From assembly GCF_904846345.1 (NCBI RefSeq), contig NZ_CAJHAJ010000006.1:148958-212957 (forward strand): DNA of 64,000 nucleotides, in the 5' to 3' direction. The position numbers were made by a program, and so were the translations under genes. Of the stretch, positions 55,024 through 63,933 are shown piece by piece (position 1 is the stretch's first letter; the number at the start of each line of letters is the position of its first letter). A model generated the notes under the pieces. That model made no database searches. It was not told where the DNA came from and saw only the letters and a program-made list of their open reading frames with translations. Source of the stretch: Psychrobacter maritimus. GTDB taxonomy: Bacteria > Pseudomonadota > Gammaproteobacteria > Pseudomonadales > Moraxellaceae.

Positions 55024-56772
55024 ATGAATCCAATGTATACATCGTTCAACGGTTATCTGGGTGGCCCTATTGGCTCCATCATCGGCGCTATTCTAATTTT
55101 TATCATTGGCTGGCTTGTGGCACTGGGTATCGCCGCCCTTGTGCGCGGTGTGCTATCGAAGATCAATCTCAACCAGCGTATGAATTCTTCTACGGGTAAA
55201 AGCTACGATTTAGAAGGGATTATCTCCAAAATCGTTTTCTGGTTTATTTTCATCATCGCCATCGCTGGCGCGTTAAGTCAATTAAATCTGAATTCTATTT
55301 CAACCCCATTTGCTAATATGGTCAACCAAGTCTTGACCTTTATACCGAATATCATTGCGGCGGTTGCCGTTGGTGTGGTTGGTTGGGTTATTGCCACCGT
55401 TGCTCGTACAGCGATTAACGCAGCGTTAGCAAAAACCTCGATGGATGAGCGTTTAAGTGCCAAGGCTGGCGTAAAGCCAATGAGCAGCACCATTGCTGAT
55501 ATGGTTTACTGGTTTATCCTGTTGATTGTATTGACCATGGTACTTGGTCAGTTAGAGCTTGATGGTTTATTTGCACCATTGACCAATATGGTTGATAAAA
55601 TCTTCAGCTTTATTCCTAATATCCTTATCGCTGGTGTGGTCTTTGTGGTGGGTTATATCATCGCCAAAGTCGTACGCGGCATTGTAACCAACTTAGTTTC
55701 TACTTTTGATGTACAGAAGCTTGCGACCAAAGCAGGCCTAAGCGAACAAAACAGCTTGCCTAATATCGCAGGTTCACTAGCATTTTTAGTGGTTATTATT
55801 CCAACGATTATTGCAGCTTTAAATGCGCTAAAAATCGATGTGATTGCTCGCCCTGCGACCAACATGCTTAATAAAATCATGGAAGCACTGCCAAATATAT
55901 TTATGGCAGCAGCGATTTTAATCGTCACCTTCTATGTCGTACGTATGGTTGCCAACATCATCAAAGGTCTACTTGAAAACACCCAAATTAATCAGTTGCC
56001 TGCGAAAGTTGGTTTAGAGCAGACGATGGGCGATAAGAAAATCTCTGACCTAGTGGGTTATGCGATTATCTTCTTTGCGATGTTGTTTGCTGCTATCGCT
56101 GCCGCTGATTTACTAGGTTTTGAGCCTATCTCAGCCATCATCACCATGTTTATCGCGTTTGGTGCCAACATCATCCTCGGCGCGGTCATTCTGTTTATTG
56201 GCTTTTGGCTTGCCAACATCATCGCTGGTGTCGTTGAGCGCTCTGAGCAAGGTTCACAGTTCTTAGCAAACATCGTACGTGTATTAATCATGGGCTTAGT
56301 ATTGGCCATGGGTCTAAAAGCGATGGGTATTGCTGACTCTATTGTTAACCTCGCATTTGGTCTAACCTTAGGTGCAGTTGCGGTAGCGTTTGCTCTATCA
56401 TTTGGTCTTGGCGGTCAAGAAGCAGCAGCTCGCTTCTTACGCAAGATGCAGGATAAGATGGATAGAGAGCGTGATGAAGCAAAAGCGAAATCTGCTTTGA
56501 CACCGAACTCGTCAACTCAAGATAAGTTTGCCGCGTCAGTTCGTGAGAATACGCCAAATGCAGCGAGCAACACGACGCCTGTTGCCCCTGCTGCTGCCAG
56601 TACACCAAATAACTTAAGCTCAAATACTGGTACGCCTAACAACTTAGGCACAAGTAATGACTTAGATTCAAGAAGCGATTTGGGTTCTGAACCGGTTGAT
56701 ATTAACCACATCGAAACCGATGACAGTAATAATGGTTTCCCACCTACTAACGACAATGATAATTTGAAATAA
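55024..56772 (+). CDS. Multi-repeat TM-helix (mechanosensitive channel-like) membrane protein
   Basis: 582 residues, with a strong AAGGAGG site before ATG 55024. It has about eleven hydrophobic helices arranged as repeated TM-helix (PF05552-type) units: GSIIGAILIFIIGWLVALGIAALVR near the start, then units with P-x-x-N-M...(I/L)PNI at about residues 97, 197 and 279, and a last variant near 365. After the repeats is VAFALSFGLGGQEAAARFL, which resembles the pore helix of MscS channels, but no MscS beta domain follows. A 110-residue S/T/N/P-rich cytoplasmic tail ends the protein, with repeated NNL(G/S) units. It is probably an inner-membrane ion channel relative; gating is unproven. Confidence 0.8.
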   Translation: MNPMYTSFNGYLGGPIGSIIGAILIFIIGWLVALGIAALVRGVLSKINLNQRMNSSTGKSYDLEGIISKIVFWFIFIIAIAGALSQLNLNSISTPFANMVNQVLTFIPNIIAAVAVGVVGWVIATVARTAINAALAKTSMDERLSAKAGVKPMSSTIADMVYWFILLIVLTMVLGQLELDGLFAPLTNMVDKIFSFIPNILIAGVVFVVGYIIAKVVRGIVTNLVSTFDVQKLATKAGLSEQNSLPNIAGSLAFLVVIIPTIIAALNALKIDVIARPATNMLNKIMEALPNIFMAAAILIVTFYVVRMVANIIKGLLENTQINQLPAKVGLEQTMGDKKISDLVGYAIIFFAMLFAAIAAADLLGFEPISAIITMFIAFGANIILGAVILFIGFWLANIIAGVVERSEQGSQFLANIVRVLIMGLVLAMGLKAMGIADSIVNLAFGLTLGAVAVAFALSFGLGGQEAAARFLRKMQDKMDRERDEAKAKSALTPNSSTQDKFAASVRENTPNAASNTTPVAPAAASTPNNLSSNTGTPNNLGTSNDLDSRSDLGSEPVDINHIETDDSNNGFPPTNDNDNLK

Positions 56773-56808
56773 CCTATCATTTAGTAATGGATAGTCGTTA
56801 ACTTAAAT

Positions 56809-56837
56809 AAAAAAGACAGCTTAGGCTGTCTTTTTTT
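56809..56837. terminator. Bidirectional terminator
   Basis: Stem AAAAAAGACAGC / GCTGTCTTTTTT with loop TTAG, T run on both strands; it separates the convergent genes ending at 56772 and 56984. Confidence 0.92.
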
Positions 56838-56983
56838 ATGCTTGCTAGTTAAGTTTTTTATTCAAGCTTCCTTTATTTAAACTCGTCATCGCATGCTGAA
56901 ATAATAATCTTTAAGCCTATTTCTACTATAGTAGAATTACTTTGAAATCGATATCAGTCGCACACAGCTATAACGTATCGTTT

Positions 56984-58309
56984 TTATTTTTGGCTTTGCT
57001 GCTGTAAGCGCTGTATCTGCTTGCTCAATTGACGCTCACGCTGACTCACAGCGTCGACCGGCTGTATCCATAAGTCAATATCCATAAAGCTATCTTCCGC
57101 CTCTATGATAAAATCTATACCAAGCACAATAACGTGATGCAGCTCAGCTATCGGTAAACGTGTGGCAACGTCTAAAGCAATTTTCGCCAAGTTCGGTTGA
57201 ATAGCTTTTTTGCTATGCTGTCCTTCTGCATCCTGTCCATAAAATATCAGCACATAGTGCCGACCTAAACGCTCATAGGAATGTTGATGAACGACATAAC
57301 CTTGTTGTTGCAGGCTTTGCTGCTGCTTTGGATGCCGATATAAAGTACGAATCAGCTCATGGCGCGAAAACAATGATTCATCTAGTATTTGCTGCTGCCA
57401 ATGAGAAAGCTCTGTTTGTTGCTCCCTGCCTTTTCTAGCAATAAACTTTTCACTAACCGTCGTTATCATTTGGCTGCTAAGCTGTGACCATAAAATAGCC
57501 GCTTGCTGCATGTGCTGCTGATACATCTGGCTAGTAGGACTATGATTTTTTTGTGCAAGCGCCATAGCAATCAGGGCGGCATTGGGCGCATCCTGCATAC
57601 CATATTTAATCAGCGCATTGTCTATGGCGATAGCTTGGGTAAATAACGTTGAACTATTTACGAAGTTATTAATCAACGCCTCTTCAGACTCAAAGCTTGG
57701 CACATGACTAATAGCGCTCTGTTGCAACTGCTCTAAACGATATCTTAAAAATCGCCACAATTCGCATGGCGTATGAAGCGCAGTGAGTATCGATTGCCAG
57801 TCGTGCCAGCCAAATATTTGTAGCGGCTGCCCACTATCGCTTATGTCTATGATTAAATCTTCCATAAAATAGCGGGCAGGAAAATCATGTTTTAAGCGTT
57901 TATATTTGCCATGCTGATTGTCTTTGTCTGCAACATTGCTTGATTCCTCAATATCACTTTTAAATTGAATATCAAAGACTAGCACTTCTATCGTGTGCGC
58001 TATATCGGCTTTTTGCCCAGATAAATAACCTTTATGCCATGCTAAGACTGATTTAATAGCGGTCTTACGCACGCTTTCGATATCAGCGGCAAGCACACCC
58101 TCAGGCAAATAAACCACCAGTTCTGACAACTGCAATTCACCTAATGGTAAGTGGTAAGCCAGTTTTTGAGCTTGATATTGGATTTTATGTGTCGCTTCAA
58201 GTGCTTGTATAGCAGGCAATAGCATCTCTAACTTATCAGTCTGCACATAGCAGGCTAGCTCATTGCCAAGATGAGGCTTATCAGCAATCGCAGTAGTCGA
58301 ATTTGACAC
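56984..58309 (-). CDS. Uncharacterised 441-residue protein
   Basis: I do not recognise this protein. It starts at GTG 58309 with a GAG-type site and has no signal peptide or membrane helix, so it is probably cytoplasmic. The N-terminal third is mixed alpha/beta (LGELQLSELVVYLPEGVLAADIESVRKTAIKSVLAWHKGYLSG), and VEVLVFDIQF-type strands and YFMEDLIIDISDSGQPLQIFGWHDWQSIL recall a nuclease- or helicase-associated layout without catalytic motifs I can name. The C-terminal half is helical and very rich in Q and H, with a QQQ-rich final helix. It stands alone between two terminated units. Base composition is like its neighbours, so recent transfer is not indicated. Confidence 0.7.
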   Translation of the reverse strand: MSNSTTAIADKPHLGNELACYVQTDKLEMLLPAIQALEATHKIQYQAQKLAYHLPLGELQLSELVVYLPEGVLAADIESVRKTAIKSVLAWHKGYLSGQKADIAHTIEVLVFDIQFKSDIEESSNVADKDNQHGKYKRLKHDFPARYFMEDLIIDISDSGQPLQIFGWHDWQSILTALHTPCELWRFLRYRLEQLQQSAISHVPSFESEEALINNFVNSSTLFTQAIAIDNALIKYGMQDAPNAALIAMALAQKNHSPTSQMYQQHMQQAAILWSQLSSQMITTVSEKFIARKGREQQTELSHWQQQILDESLFSRHELIRTLYRHPKQQQSLQQQGYVVHQHSYERLGRHYVLIFYGQDAEGQHSKKAIQPNLAKIALDVATRLPIAELHHVIVLGIDFIIEAEDSFMDIDLWIQPVDAVSQRERQLSKQIQRLQQQSQK

Positions 58310-58574
58310 AATCTCAACCTTTTAATATTAAATGTATATGGTGGCGTATGACTTGCAACGAATACAATGCATGTTAGCCTAATAATCTTTGCCATTACTT
58401 TTAGCAAAAGATTAAACAACATAAGCGCAATTATACACAGTCGCTTTCGTAGCAGTGAGTTGTTATGATGGCATAAAAGCAATCAAAGTTGCGCGAGCTA
58501 ATCAAGCATCCTAGCGCAGGCTCAACGACTTTCTCTATATAATCACCATCATATGATAACAAGGACTGAACATC

Positions 58575-59357
58575 ATGAAACGCTTTAAAGAAAAAACCGT
58601 TATCGTCACCGGTGCCGGCTCAGGTATTGGTCGTGCGACCGCCATTCGCTTTGCAAACGAAGGCGCAAACGTTGTTTTAGTTGGACGTACCGCTGAAACC
58701 TTGCAGGAAACCGCTGAAGCGTTTCCACAGGACCGGACTTGGATTCATACCGACAATTTTTTGGCCGTCATCTGTGACATCAGCGTAGAAGCTCAAGTAC
58801 AAGAAATGATGAAAAGAGTCATCGACAAGTTTGAGAGAATTGATGTTTTGGTGAATAATGCCGGTAAAGCCATACAAGGCAAAATCACCGAGCTGTCTTC
58901 TGAAGACTGGGAGTCGGCCATCGATGTGAATTTAAATGGCACGTTTTATGTTTGTCAGGCGGCGATGCCACATCTGATTGCTACCAAAGGCAATATTATC
59001 AATGTCTCGTCACTGTCTGGCATCGGTGGTGACTGGAATATGGCCGCTTATAATGCCGCCAAAGCCGGTATCAGTAATTTAACGCGCACCCTAGCTTTAG
59101 ATCACGGCGCAGATGGCGTGCGCGTCAATGCCGTCAATCCAAGCGTTACTAAAACCGATATGACCAGCGCCATTCAAGATGATAGCAGCAAAACCGATAA
59201 GTTTTTAGACCGCTGCCCACTTGGCCGTCTTGCCGCTCCAGAGGAAGTTGCCGCTGCCATTACTTTTTTGGCGAGCGATGATGCGTCTATGATTACTGGG
59301 GTGAACTTGCCCGTTGATGGCGGTGTTAGCGCATCTAATGGTCAGCCGCATTTCTAA
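58575..59357 (+). CDS. Short-chain dehydrogenase/reductase (SDR)
   Basis: 260 residues with AAGGA before ATG 58575. It is a classical SDR: the NAD(P) motif VIVTGAGSGIGRATAIRFA (TGxxxGxG), the cofactor-specificity arginine in VLVGRTAET, NNAG (VLVNNAGKAIQGK), the serine of INVSSLSGI, and YNAAKAG (Tyr-x3-Lys), with the C-terminal PVDGGVSASNG. The arginine after the second strand favours NADP(H). The substrate is unknown; 3-oxoacyl-ACP reductase-like or sugar/alcohol dehydrogenase activities are all possible. It has its own promoter region and no operon partner. Confidence 0.93.
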   Translation: MKRFKEKTVIVTGAGSGIGRATAIRFANEGANVVLVGRTAETLQETAEAFPQDRTWIHTDNFLAVICDISVEAQVQEMMKRVIDKFERIDVLVNNAGKAIQGKITELSSEDWESAIDVNLNGTFYVCQAAMPHLIATKGNIINVSSLSGIGGDWNMAAYNAAKAGISNLTRTLALDHGADGVRVNAVNPSVTKTDMTSAIQDDSSKTDKFLDRCPLGRLAAPEEVAAAITFLASDDASMITGVNLPVDGGVSASNGQPHF

Positions 59358-59399
59358 GCAGCCATTCAGTTTAGCCTAAATTTTATCACTTTAAGATTA

Positions 59400-59433
59400 A
59401 AAAAAGCCCTGATATTTTGCTATCAGGGGCTTC
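59400..59433 (-). terminator. Terminator between SDR and acyltransferase genes
   Basis: Stem AAGCCCTGATA / TATCAGGGGCTT with a 6-nt loop; a clean T run lies on the minus strand and a weaker TTCTTC on the plus strand. Confidence 0.85.
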
Positions 59434-59469
59434 TTCGCTATAGATAATTAGTAATAAGACCGTTAAATC

Positions 59470-60165
59470 TTAATCAATCTGCTTATTAATATCCTGTAAA
59501 GGCTGCGATAAACGCTCAGGATGTCTGGGTATCACGCCCTGATACTGGGCATAGATTTTTGGTAAATCAGCGTCGATATCACCGCTAGGATAAACCAGCG
59601 ACATAAAACGTATCTCTTTGGTCTTATAATCCATCGCCACGGGCAAAATAGGCACACCCGCACCTACTGCCAAATAATAAAAGCCCGATTTCCAGCTTTC
59701 GGTATATTGCCGCGTACCTTCTGGCGCTAAACCCAAAAATAGCGGCTTACCGGTTTTGAATTTATCGATACTCGCTTGCAATACCGAGCCTTTATTACCG
59801 CGATCGATAGGAATAACCCCTATCCAATTTAATAGCTGCGCAAATAATGGCACCTTAAACAGCGTATGCTTGCCCATAATACTGATTTTTAAATCTAGGG
59901 CAAATAAGCTCGGTATCGCATAAATACCATCGACGTTAGAGGTATGCGGTAGCGCTAAAACCACGGCCTGCGGAATGTTTGGAATCTTACCAACCGTACG
60001 CCAACCAGCGGCTTTTAATAACGCTGATGCGATAATTGGCGCAGCTTTATTACCACGCCTTGGGACCAAATTACCCAAATGTTTTTTGCTTAATGTCGGG
60101 AATACTTTTGAGCGCGTAGGCTTAGAAGCAGTTGATTTAGAACGGTTAAATAGCTTTGATGTCAT
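59470..60165 (-). CDS. 1-acyl-glycerol-3-phosphate acyltransferase-like protein
   Basis: 231 residues from ATG 60165; ATG 60204 would add a hydrophobic 13-residue leader, and neither has a good ribosome-binding site. The PlsC-type motifs are present: ALPHTSNVDGIYA (H-x4-D catalytic pair), IGVIPIDRGNKGS, and LGLAPEGTRQYTESWKSGFYYLAVGAGVPILPVAMDY. A basic K/R/S-rich leader of about 30 residues precedes the domain. It belongs to the soluble or membrane-peripheral acyltransferases that use acyl-CoA or acyl-ACP; it is shorter and more divergent than PlsC itself, so another acceptor lipid is possible. Confidence 0.87.
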   Translation of the reverse strand: MTSKLFNRSKSTASKPTRSKVFPTLSKKHLGNLVPRRGNKAAPIIASALLKAAGWRTVGKIPNIPQAVVLALPHTSNVDGIYAIPSLFALDLKISIMGKHTLFKVPLFAQLLNWIGVIPIDRGNKGSVLQASIDKFKTGKPLFLGLAPEGTRQYTESWKSGFYYLAVGAGVPILPVAMDYKTKEIRFMSLVYPSGDIDADLPKIYAQYQGVIPRHPERLSQPLQDINKQID

Positions 60166-60334
60166 AACGGCACCATGTAATAAAAGATAGCTACATAATA
60201 ACATTAAGCTTGTGCCGCTTAGCTGAATTTTGCAGGCTTTTATTACCTGATAGCTTACTCAATTATTTATATATATGAACATATATAAATAAAGCCTATA
60301 AAATCGACGCCTATTCCTGCTCTCTCATCACTCT

Positions 60335-62221
60335 TTAGGATATATCAGCTAAATTACCTTTGTTCTCAAGCCAAGACTTACGATCTGCCGCGCGCTTTTT
60401 AGCCAATAGCATATCCATCACACTATTGGTCAATACCATATCATCCATATCTAACTGCACTAGACGGCGGGTATCACGGTTCATGGTGGTCTCTCGTAGC
60501 TGCTCTGCGCTCATTTCACCCAAGCCTTTGAAACGTGTGATTTGCGCTTTCTTATTGCCCGGTACATTGGCCAAAATATGCACAAGCTCAGGCTCATCAA
60601 GCGCATAATGCACCTCTTTACCGACATCGACACGATATAAAGGCGGCATCGCCACAAATAAGTGACCGGCATCTACCAAGGCAGGGAAATGCTTAACAAA
60701 CAGGGCGCAAATCAATGTAGCAATATGCAGACCATCAGAGTCCGCATCCGCTAAGATACATACTTTGTCATAGCGCAGCTCAGATAAGTCATCTGACGCT
60801 GGATCGACGCCGATAGCAATCGCAATATCATGAATCTCTTGACTTGATAAAACCGTATCTGATGATACTTCCCACGTATTTAAAATCTTACCGCGCAGTG
60901 GCAATATCGCCTGATAATGACGATCGCGCGCTTGCTTGGCACTACCACCCGCAGAATCACCCTCCACTAGAAACAGCTCTGCGCCATCACGCAAATCCCC
61001 ACGACAATCCGCCAACTTACCCGGCAATGCTGGACCTTGCGTGATTTTCTTACGCGCGACTTTTTTCGCAGATTTTAAACGACGACCTGCTTTATTAATC
61101 GCCAACTCGGCAATTTGGGTACCCATATCAGCATGCTGGTTTAGCCACAAGCTAAAGGCATCCTTTGCTAATGTCTGCACCGCACCAGCCGCTTCACGAC
61201 TTGATAAGCGCTCTTTGGTTTGACCCGAAAATTGTGGCTCAGAAAACTTAAGCGATAGGATATAGTTCACCCCATCCCATACATCTTCTGCCGTCAGCTT
61301 GACACTACGTGGCAGTAGATTATGAATATCACAAAACTCGCGTAAGGCTTCCAAGATACCGGTGCGTAGACCATTAACGTGCGTACCGCCTTGCGCAGTC
61401 GGGATAAGGTTTACATAGCTTTCTTGCACAGGCGTACCGCCATCAGGCAGCCAAGACAATGCAAAAGTAATACCCGCTCGTTCGCCTGCTTTGGCATCGT
61501 GATTATAATAAAACGGTGCTTCAGGTAAGGTCTCTAAACCATCTAGCTGCTCGTTTAAATACTCAACAACCCCATCAGTAAACTGCCAAACGACTTTTTC
61601 ATTATTAATATCATCAACGAACTCAATCGTTAGACCAGCTGCTAGCACGGCTTTAGCTTTTAGATTGTGCTTAAGTTGTTTAACGTTAAATTTAGGCGTA
61701 TCAAAAAAGCTGCCATCAGCCCAAAAGTGTACTTTAGTACCACGCTTACGTTTGTTTGAGCTGATTGTTTCGGTTAAAGATGTGACTGCTGCGCCATTCT
61801 CGAACGCCATCTCAAACTGCGTACTATCACGCCATACCGTCACTTCTACTCGCGTTGATAGCGCATTGACGACAGAGATGCCTACACCGTGTAAGCCGCC
61901 TGAAACTTCATAGTTAGATGTCGAAAACTTACCACCAGCATGCAGACGGGTTAGAATCAGCTCAATACCCGTTTGATTAAATTCGGGATGAATATCGGTT
62001 GGCATGCCGCGGCCATCATCTTCGACTGATAAAGAACCATCGCTATGCAATTGCACTTTGATAACCTTGGCATAACCCGCCAATGCTTCATCGACTGAGT
62101 TATCGATAACTTCTTGCGCCAAATGATTGGGGCGCGTGGTGTCGGTATACATACCTGGGCGACGACGTACGGGCTCAAGCCCTTCTAAAACTTCTAACGA
62201 TTGCGCATTATATTGACTCAC
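60335..62221 (-). CDS. parE: DNA topoisomerase IV subunit B
   Basis: 628 residues from GTG 62221 with AAGGAT seven bases upstream. ParE is the ATPase subunit that, with ParC, decatenates daughter chromosomes. GHKL ATPase motifs are EVIDNSVDEALAGYA, VEDDGRGMPTDIHP, GGLHGVGISVVNALS and the QTKERLSS region; the TOPRIM part has LFLVEGDSAGGSAKQARDR, LPLRGKILN and ILADADSDGLHIATL. The length (about 630) and the lack of the GyrB insert favour ParE over GyrB. parC is not in the window. The quinolone-relevant region is intact. Confidence 0.96.
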   Translation of the reverse strand: MSQYNAQSLEVLEGLEPVRRRPGMYTDTTRPNHLAQEVIDNSVDEALAGYAKVIKVQLHSDGSLSVEDDGRGMPTDIHPEFNQTGIELILTRLHAGGKFSTSNYEVSGGLHGVGISVVNALSTRVEVTVWRDSTQFEMAFENGAAVTSLTETISSNKRKRGTKVHFWADGSFFDTPKFNVKQLKHNLKAKAVLAAGLTIEFVDDINNEKVVWQFTDGVVEYLNEQLDGLETLPEAPFYYNHDAKAGERAGITFALSWLPDGGTPVQESYVNLIPTAQGGTHVNGLRTGILEALREFCDIHNLLPRSVKLTAEDVWDGVNYILSLKFSEPQFSGQTKERLSSREAAGAVQTLAKDAFSLWLNQHADMGTQIAELAINKAGRRLKSAKKVARKKITQGPALPGKLADCRGDLRDGAELFLVEGDSAGGSAKQARDRHYQAILPLRGKILNTWEVSSDTVLSSQEIHDIAIAIGVDPASDDLSELRYDKVCILADADSDGLHIATLICALFVKHFPALVDAGHLFVAMPPLYRVDVGKEVHYALDEPELVHILANVPGNKKAQITRFKGLGEMSAEQLRETTMNRDTRRLVQLDMDDMVLTNSVMDMLLAKKRAADRKSWLENKGNLADIS

Positions 62222-62388
62222 AAATGCATCCTTAACTATTCATGTGCGATTAATTCTATTGAACCATTATAACGAAAAATAGCGACGGTAACGGTAATAG
62301 TCAGTCGCTCACGTCAGATAATGTCGTCTATTTAAATTGCTTGATATATCAAGTTCTCTATGAGCCTCTATGTCAGCTTTATTTGAAC

Positions 62389-63060
62389 TTAGAGCAAATT
62401 CCTTAACATCTCAATTACCATTGGCAATTGTGCTCCAAAGTCACTAAACCTGTGATCACCCCCGGCTTGCATGGTTACTGTTACTCCCTGTTCTTTATAA
62501 AACTGTTTAGATAGCTCAGGATTTAACAGCTCATCGCCTTCTTTGATTAATACAGAAATTTTATCAGGATAATTAATCGTCGATAATTGATGCGCTGCAA
62601 ACCATTGCAAATCTGCATGAGTAATATCCCACCCACCTGCTGTTGAATGAATAATATGACTGTCTAAATCCTCTTCTTCAACATTATTTTTTGCAGCCGA
62701 ATCCTCAGCAAAGCGCTGTAATGTCACATGCGGCTGCGTGCTAGGATTTAATAACAGTGCTGGGTAGCCGGTATGATTGCTGATTAAAGTGGAAAAATAA
62801 CCACCTAATGAGCTTCCAACCAATACTGTATTTGACGATTTAAATTTCTCATCTTCAGCATGATTACCATTGCTATTCAAATTTTCGATTAATAACAATA
62901 TCTGCCTAAAAACTTGATCAGGCGTCTTATTCAAATCAGGTCGCAATATATTGATATCAGAATGATACTGGCGGCAATAATCCTCTAACAACTTGCCTTT
63001 AGTAGAGTTCGCATCGCTGTCGAGCCCATGAATATAAATAACGTTCACGTATAATCTCAC
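62389..63060 (-). CDS. YqiA-family alpha/beta-hydrolase esterase
   Basis: 223 residues from GTG 63060; a second GTG at 63048 (reading MNVIYIHG) gives an N-terminus closer to E. coli YqiA. It is a small alpha/beta hydrolase: IYIHGLDSDANSTK (oxyanion loop), VLVGSSLGGYFSTLIS (nucleophile elbow), IKEGDELLNP (aspartate) and GGDHRFSDF (histidine). All members of the triad are present. Family members hydrolyse palmitoyl-CoA or p-nitrophenyl esters. In E. coli yqiA sits next to parE, and here it lies upstream of parE on the same strand (167-nt gap), which supports the assignment. Confidence 0.9.
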   Translation of the reverse strand: MRLYVNVIYIHGLDSDANSTKGKLLEDYCRQYHSDINILRPDLNKTPDQVFRQILLLIENLNSNGNHAEDEKFKSSNTVLVGSSLGGYFSTLISNHTGYPALLLNPSTQPHVTLQRFAEDSAAKNNVEEEDLDSHIIHSTAGGWDITHADLQWFAAHQLSTINYPDKISVLIKEGDELLNPELSKQFYKEQGVTVTMQAGGDHRFSDFGAQLPMVIEMLRNLL

Positions 63061-63235
63061 TTATTAATTTTGTTATGATTGCTATATATGAATAATAAAA
63101 ACTCAGCATAGCATTACGTTAATAAAAACAGTAACAATAAAACCGCACATTATTATTCACTATTTGCGACATAATAGTGTTTTAGAATGACATTAGGCAC
63201 ATTAAAGGAATAACGAAAATAGCAATGGAGCCGCC

Positions 63236-63496
63236 ATGAATCAGCAGTTTGAGCTGTTCGAGATTGCCAATCCATGCATTGGTGTCTGTCAAAGCAATAA
63301 AAAAGGCTATTGCTTTGGCTGCTTACGTAGTCGACCTGAGCGTCAGTTATGGCATGAGATGACGACTGAGCAGCGCCGTGAGGTGCTACGGCTGGTCTCT
63401 GGACGTAAGCTGCGTATCGAGCAGATGAGACAGCGCAAAGGCGAGCAGTTAGGGTTTGATTTTGAAGAAGCGGTCGAGACGGGTGAGCTTTTCTAA
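63236..63496 (+). CDS. DUF1289 family small cysteine-rich protein
   Basis: 86 residues with GGAG before ATG 63236. The DUF1289 signature is clear: NPCIGVCQSNKKGYCFGCLRSRPERQLWHEMTTEQRREVLRLV, with four cysteines (C..C...C..C) that could bind a metal. The family is common in proteobacteria and has no established function. A 25-residue K/E/Q-rich tail follows the domain. It is divergent from the esterase gene and followed by the rRNA operon terminator on the other strand. Confidence 0.85.
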   Translation: MNQQFELFEIANPCIGVCQSNKKGYCFGCLRSRPERQLWHEMTTEQRREVLRLVSGRKLRIEQMRQRKGEQLGFDFEEAVETGELF

Positions 63497-63582
63497 AAAA
63501 AGCTTATGACAACGCACTACTAGGATACTAACTTTACAGTGGATAAATCAGCGTGAACACCCAATAAACCGCAACCTTTGGA

Positions 63583-63617
63583 CAAAGAAAAGCCCCTCAA
63601 CAATTAAGTTGAGGGGC
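63583..63617 (-). terminator. Terminator of the rRNA operon
   Basis: Perfect 10-bp stem GCCCCTCAAC / GTTGAGGGGC (63592-63601, 63608-63617) with a 6-nt loop. On the minus strand it is followed by TTTTCTTT, just past the 5S gene. Confidence 0.93.
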
Positions 63618-63633
63618 GATTCAGGAATAGAGA

Positions 63634-63748
63634 GCTGACGATGACCTACTCTCACATGGCCGGAGCCACACTACCATTGGCGCGATGATGTTTCACTTCT
63701 GAGTTCGGGAAGGGATCAGGTGGTGCCATCATGCTATTGTCGTCAGCA
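63634..63748 (-). rRNA. rrf: 5S ribosomal RNA
   Basis: About 115 nt on the minus strand. The 5' GCTGACGACAA end pairs with the 3' CGTCAGC end, and CCACCTGATCCCTTCCCGAACTC is the conserved loop B/C region, followed by GTGAAACATCATCGCGCCAATGGTAGTG and GGCCATGTGAGAGTAGG. Exact ends may be off by a few bases. It is the last gene of the operon; about 185 nt separate it from the 23S end. Confidence 0.97.
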
Positions 63749-63933
63749 AAGGGGGTTAGATATGAGTCTGTTGTTGTTATTTTGACTTTAAGTATTATCT
63801 TTTAGTCTCATCAACATAAACCTAACTGAATCAAGGTTTAAGGTGATATCGAAATATTCTTTCTTTATTCTAAAGCTTTCGCTTTACAAGATAGATTAAT
63901 TAGAGCTTTGATACAAACCACTTGGGTGTTGTA

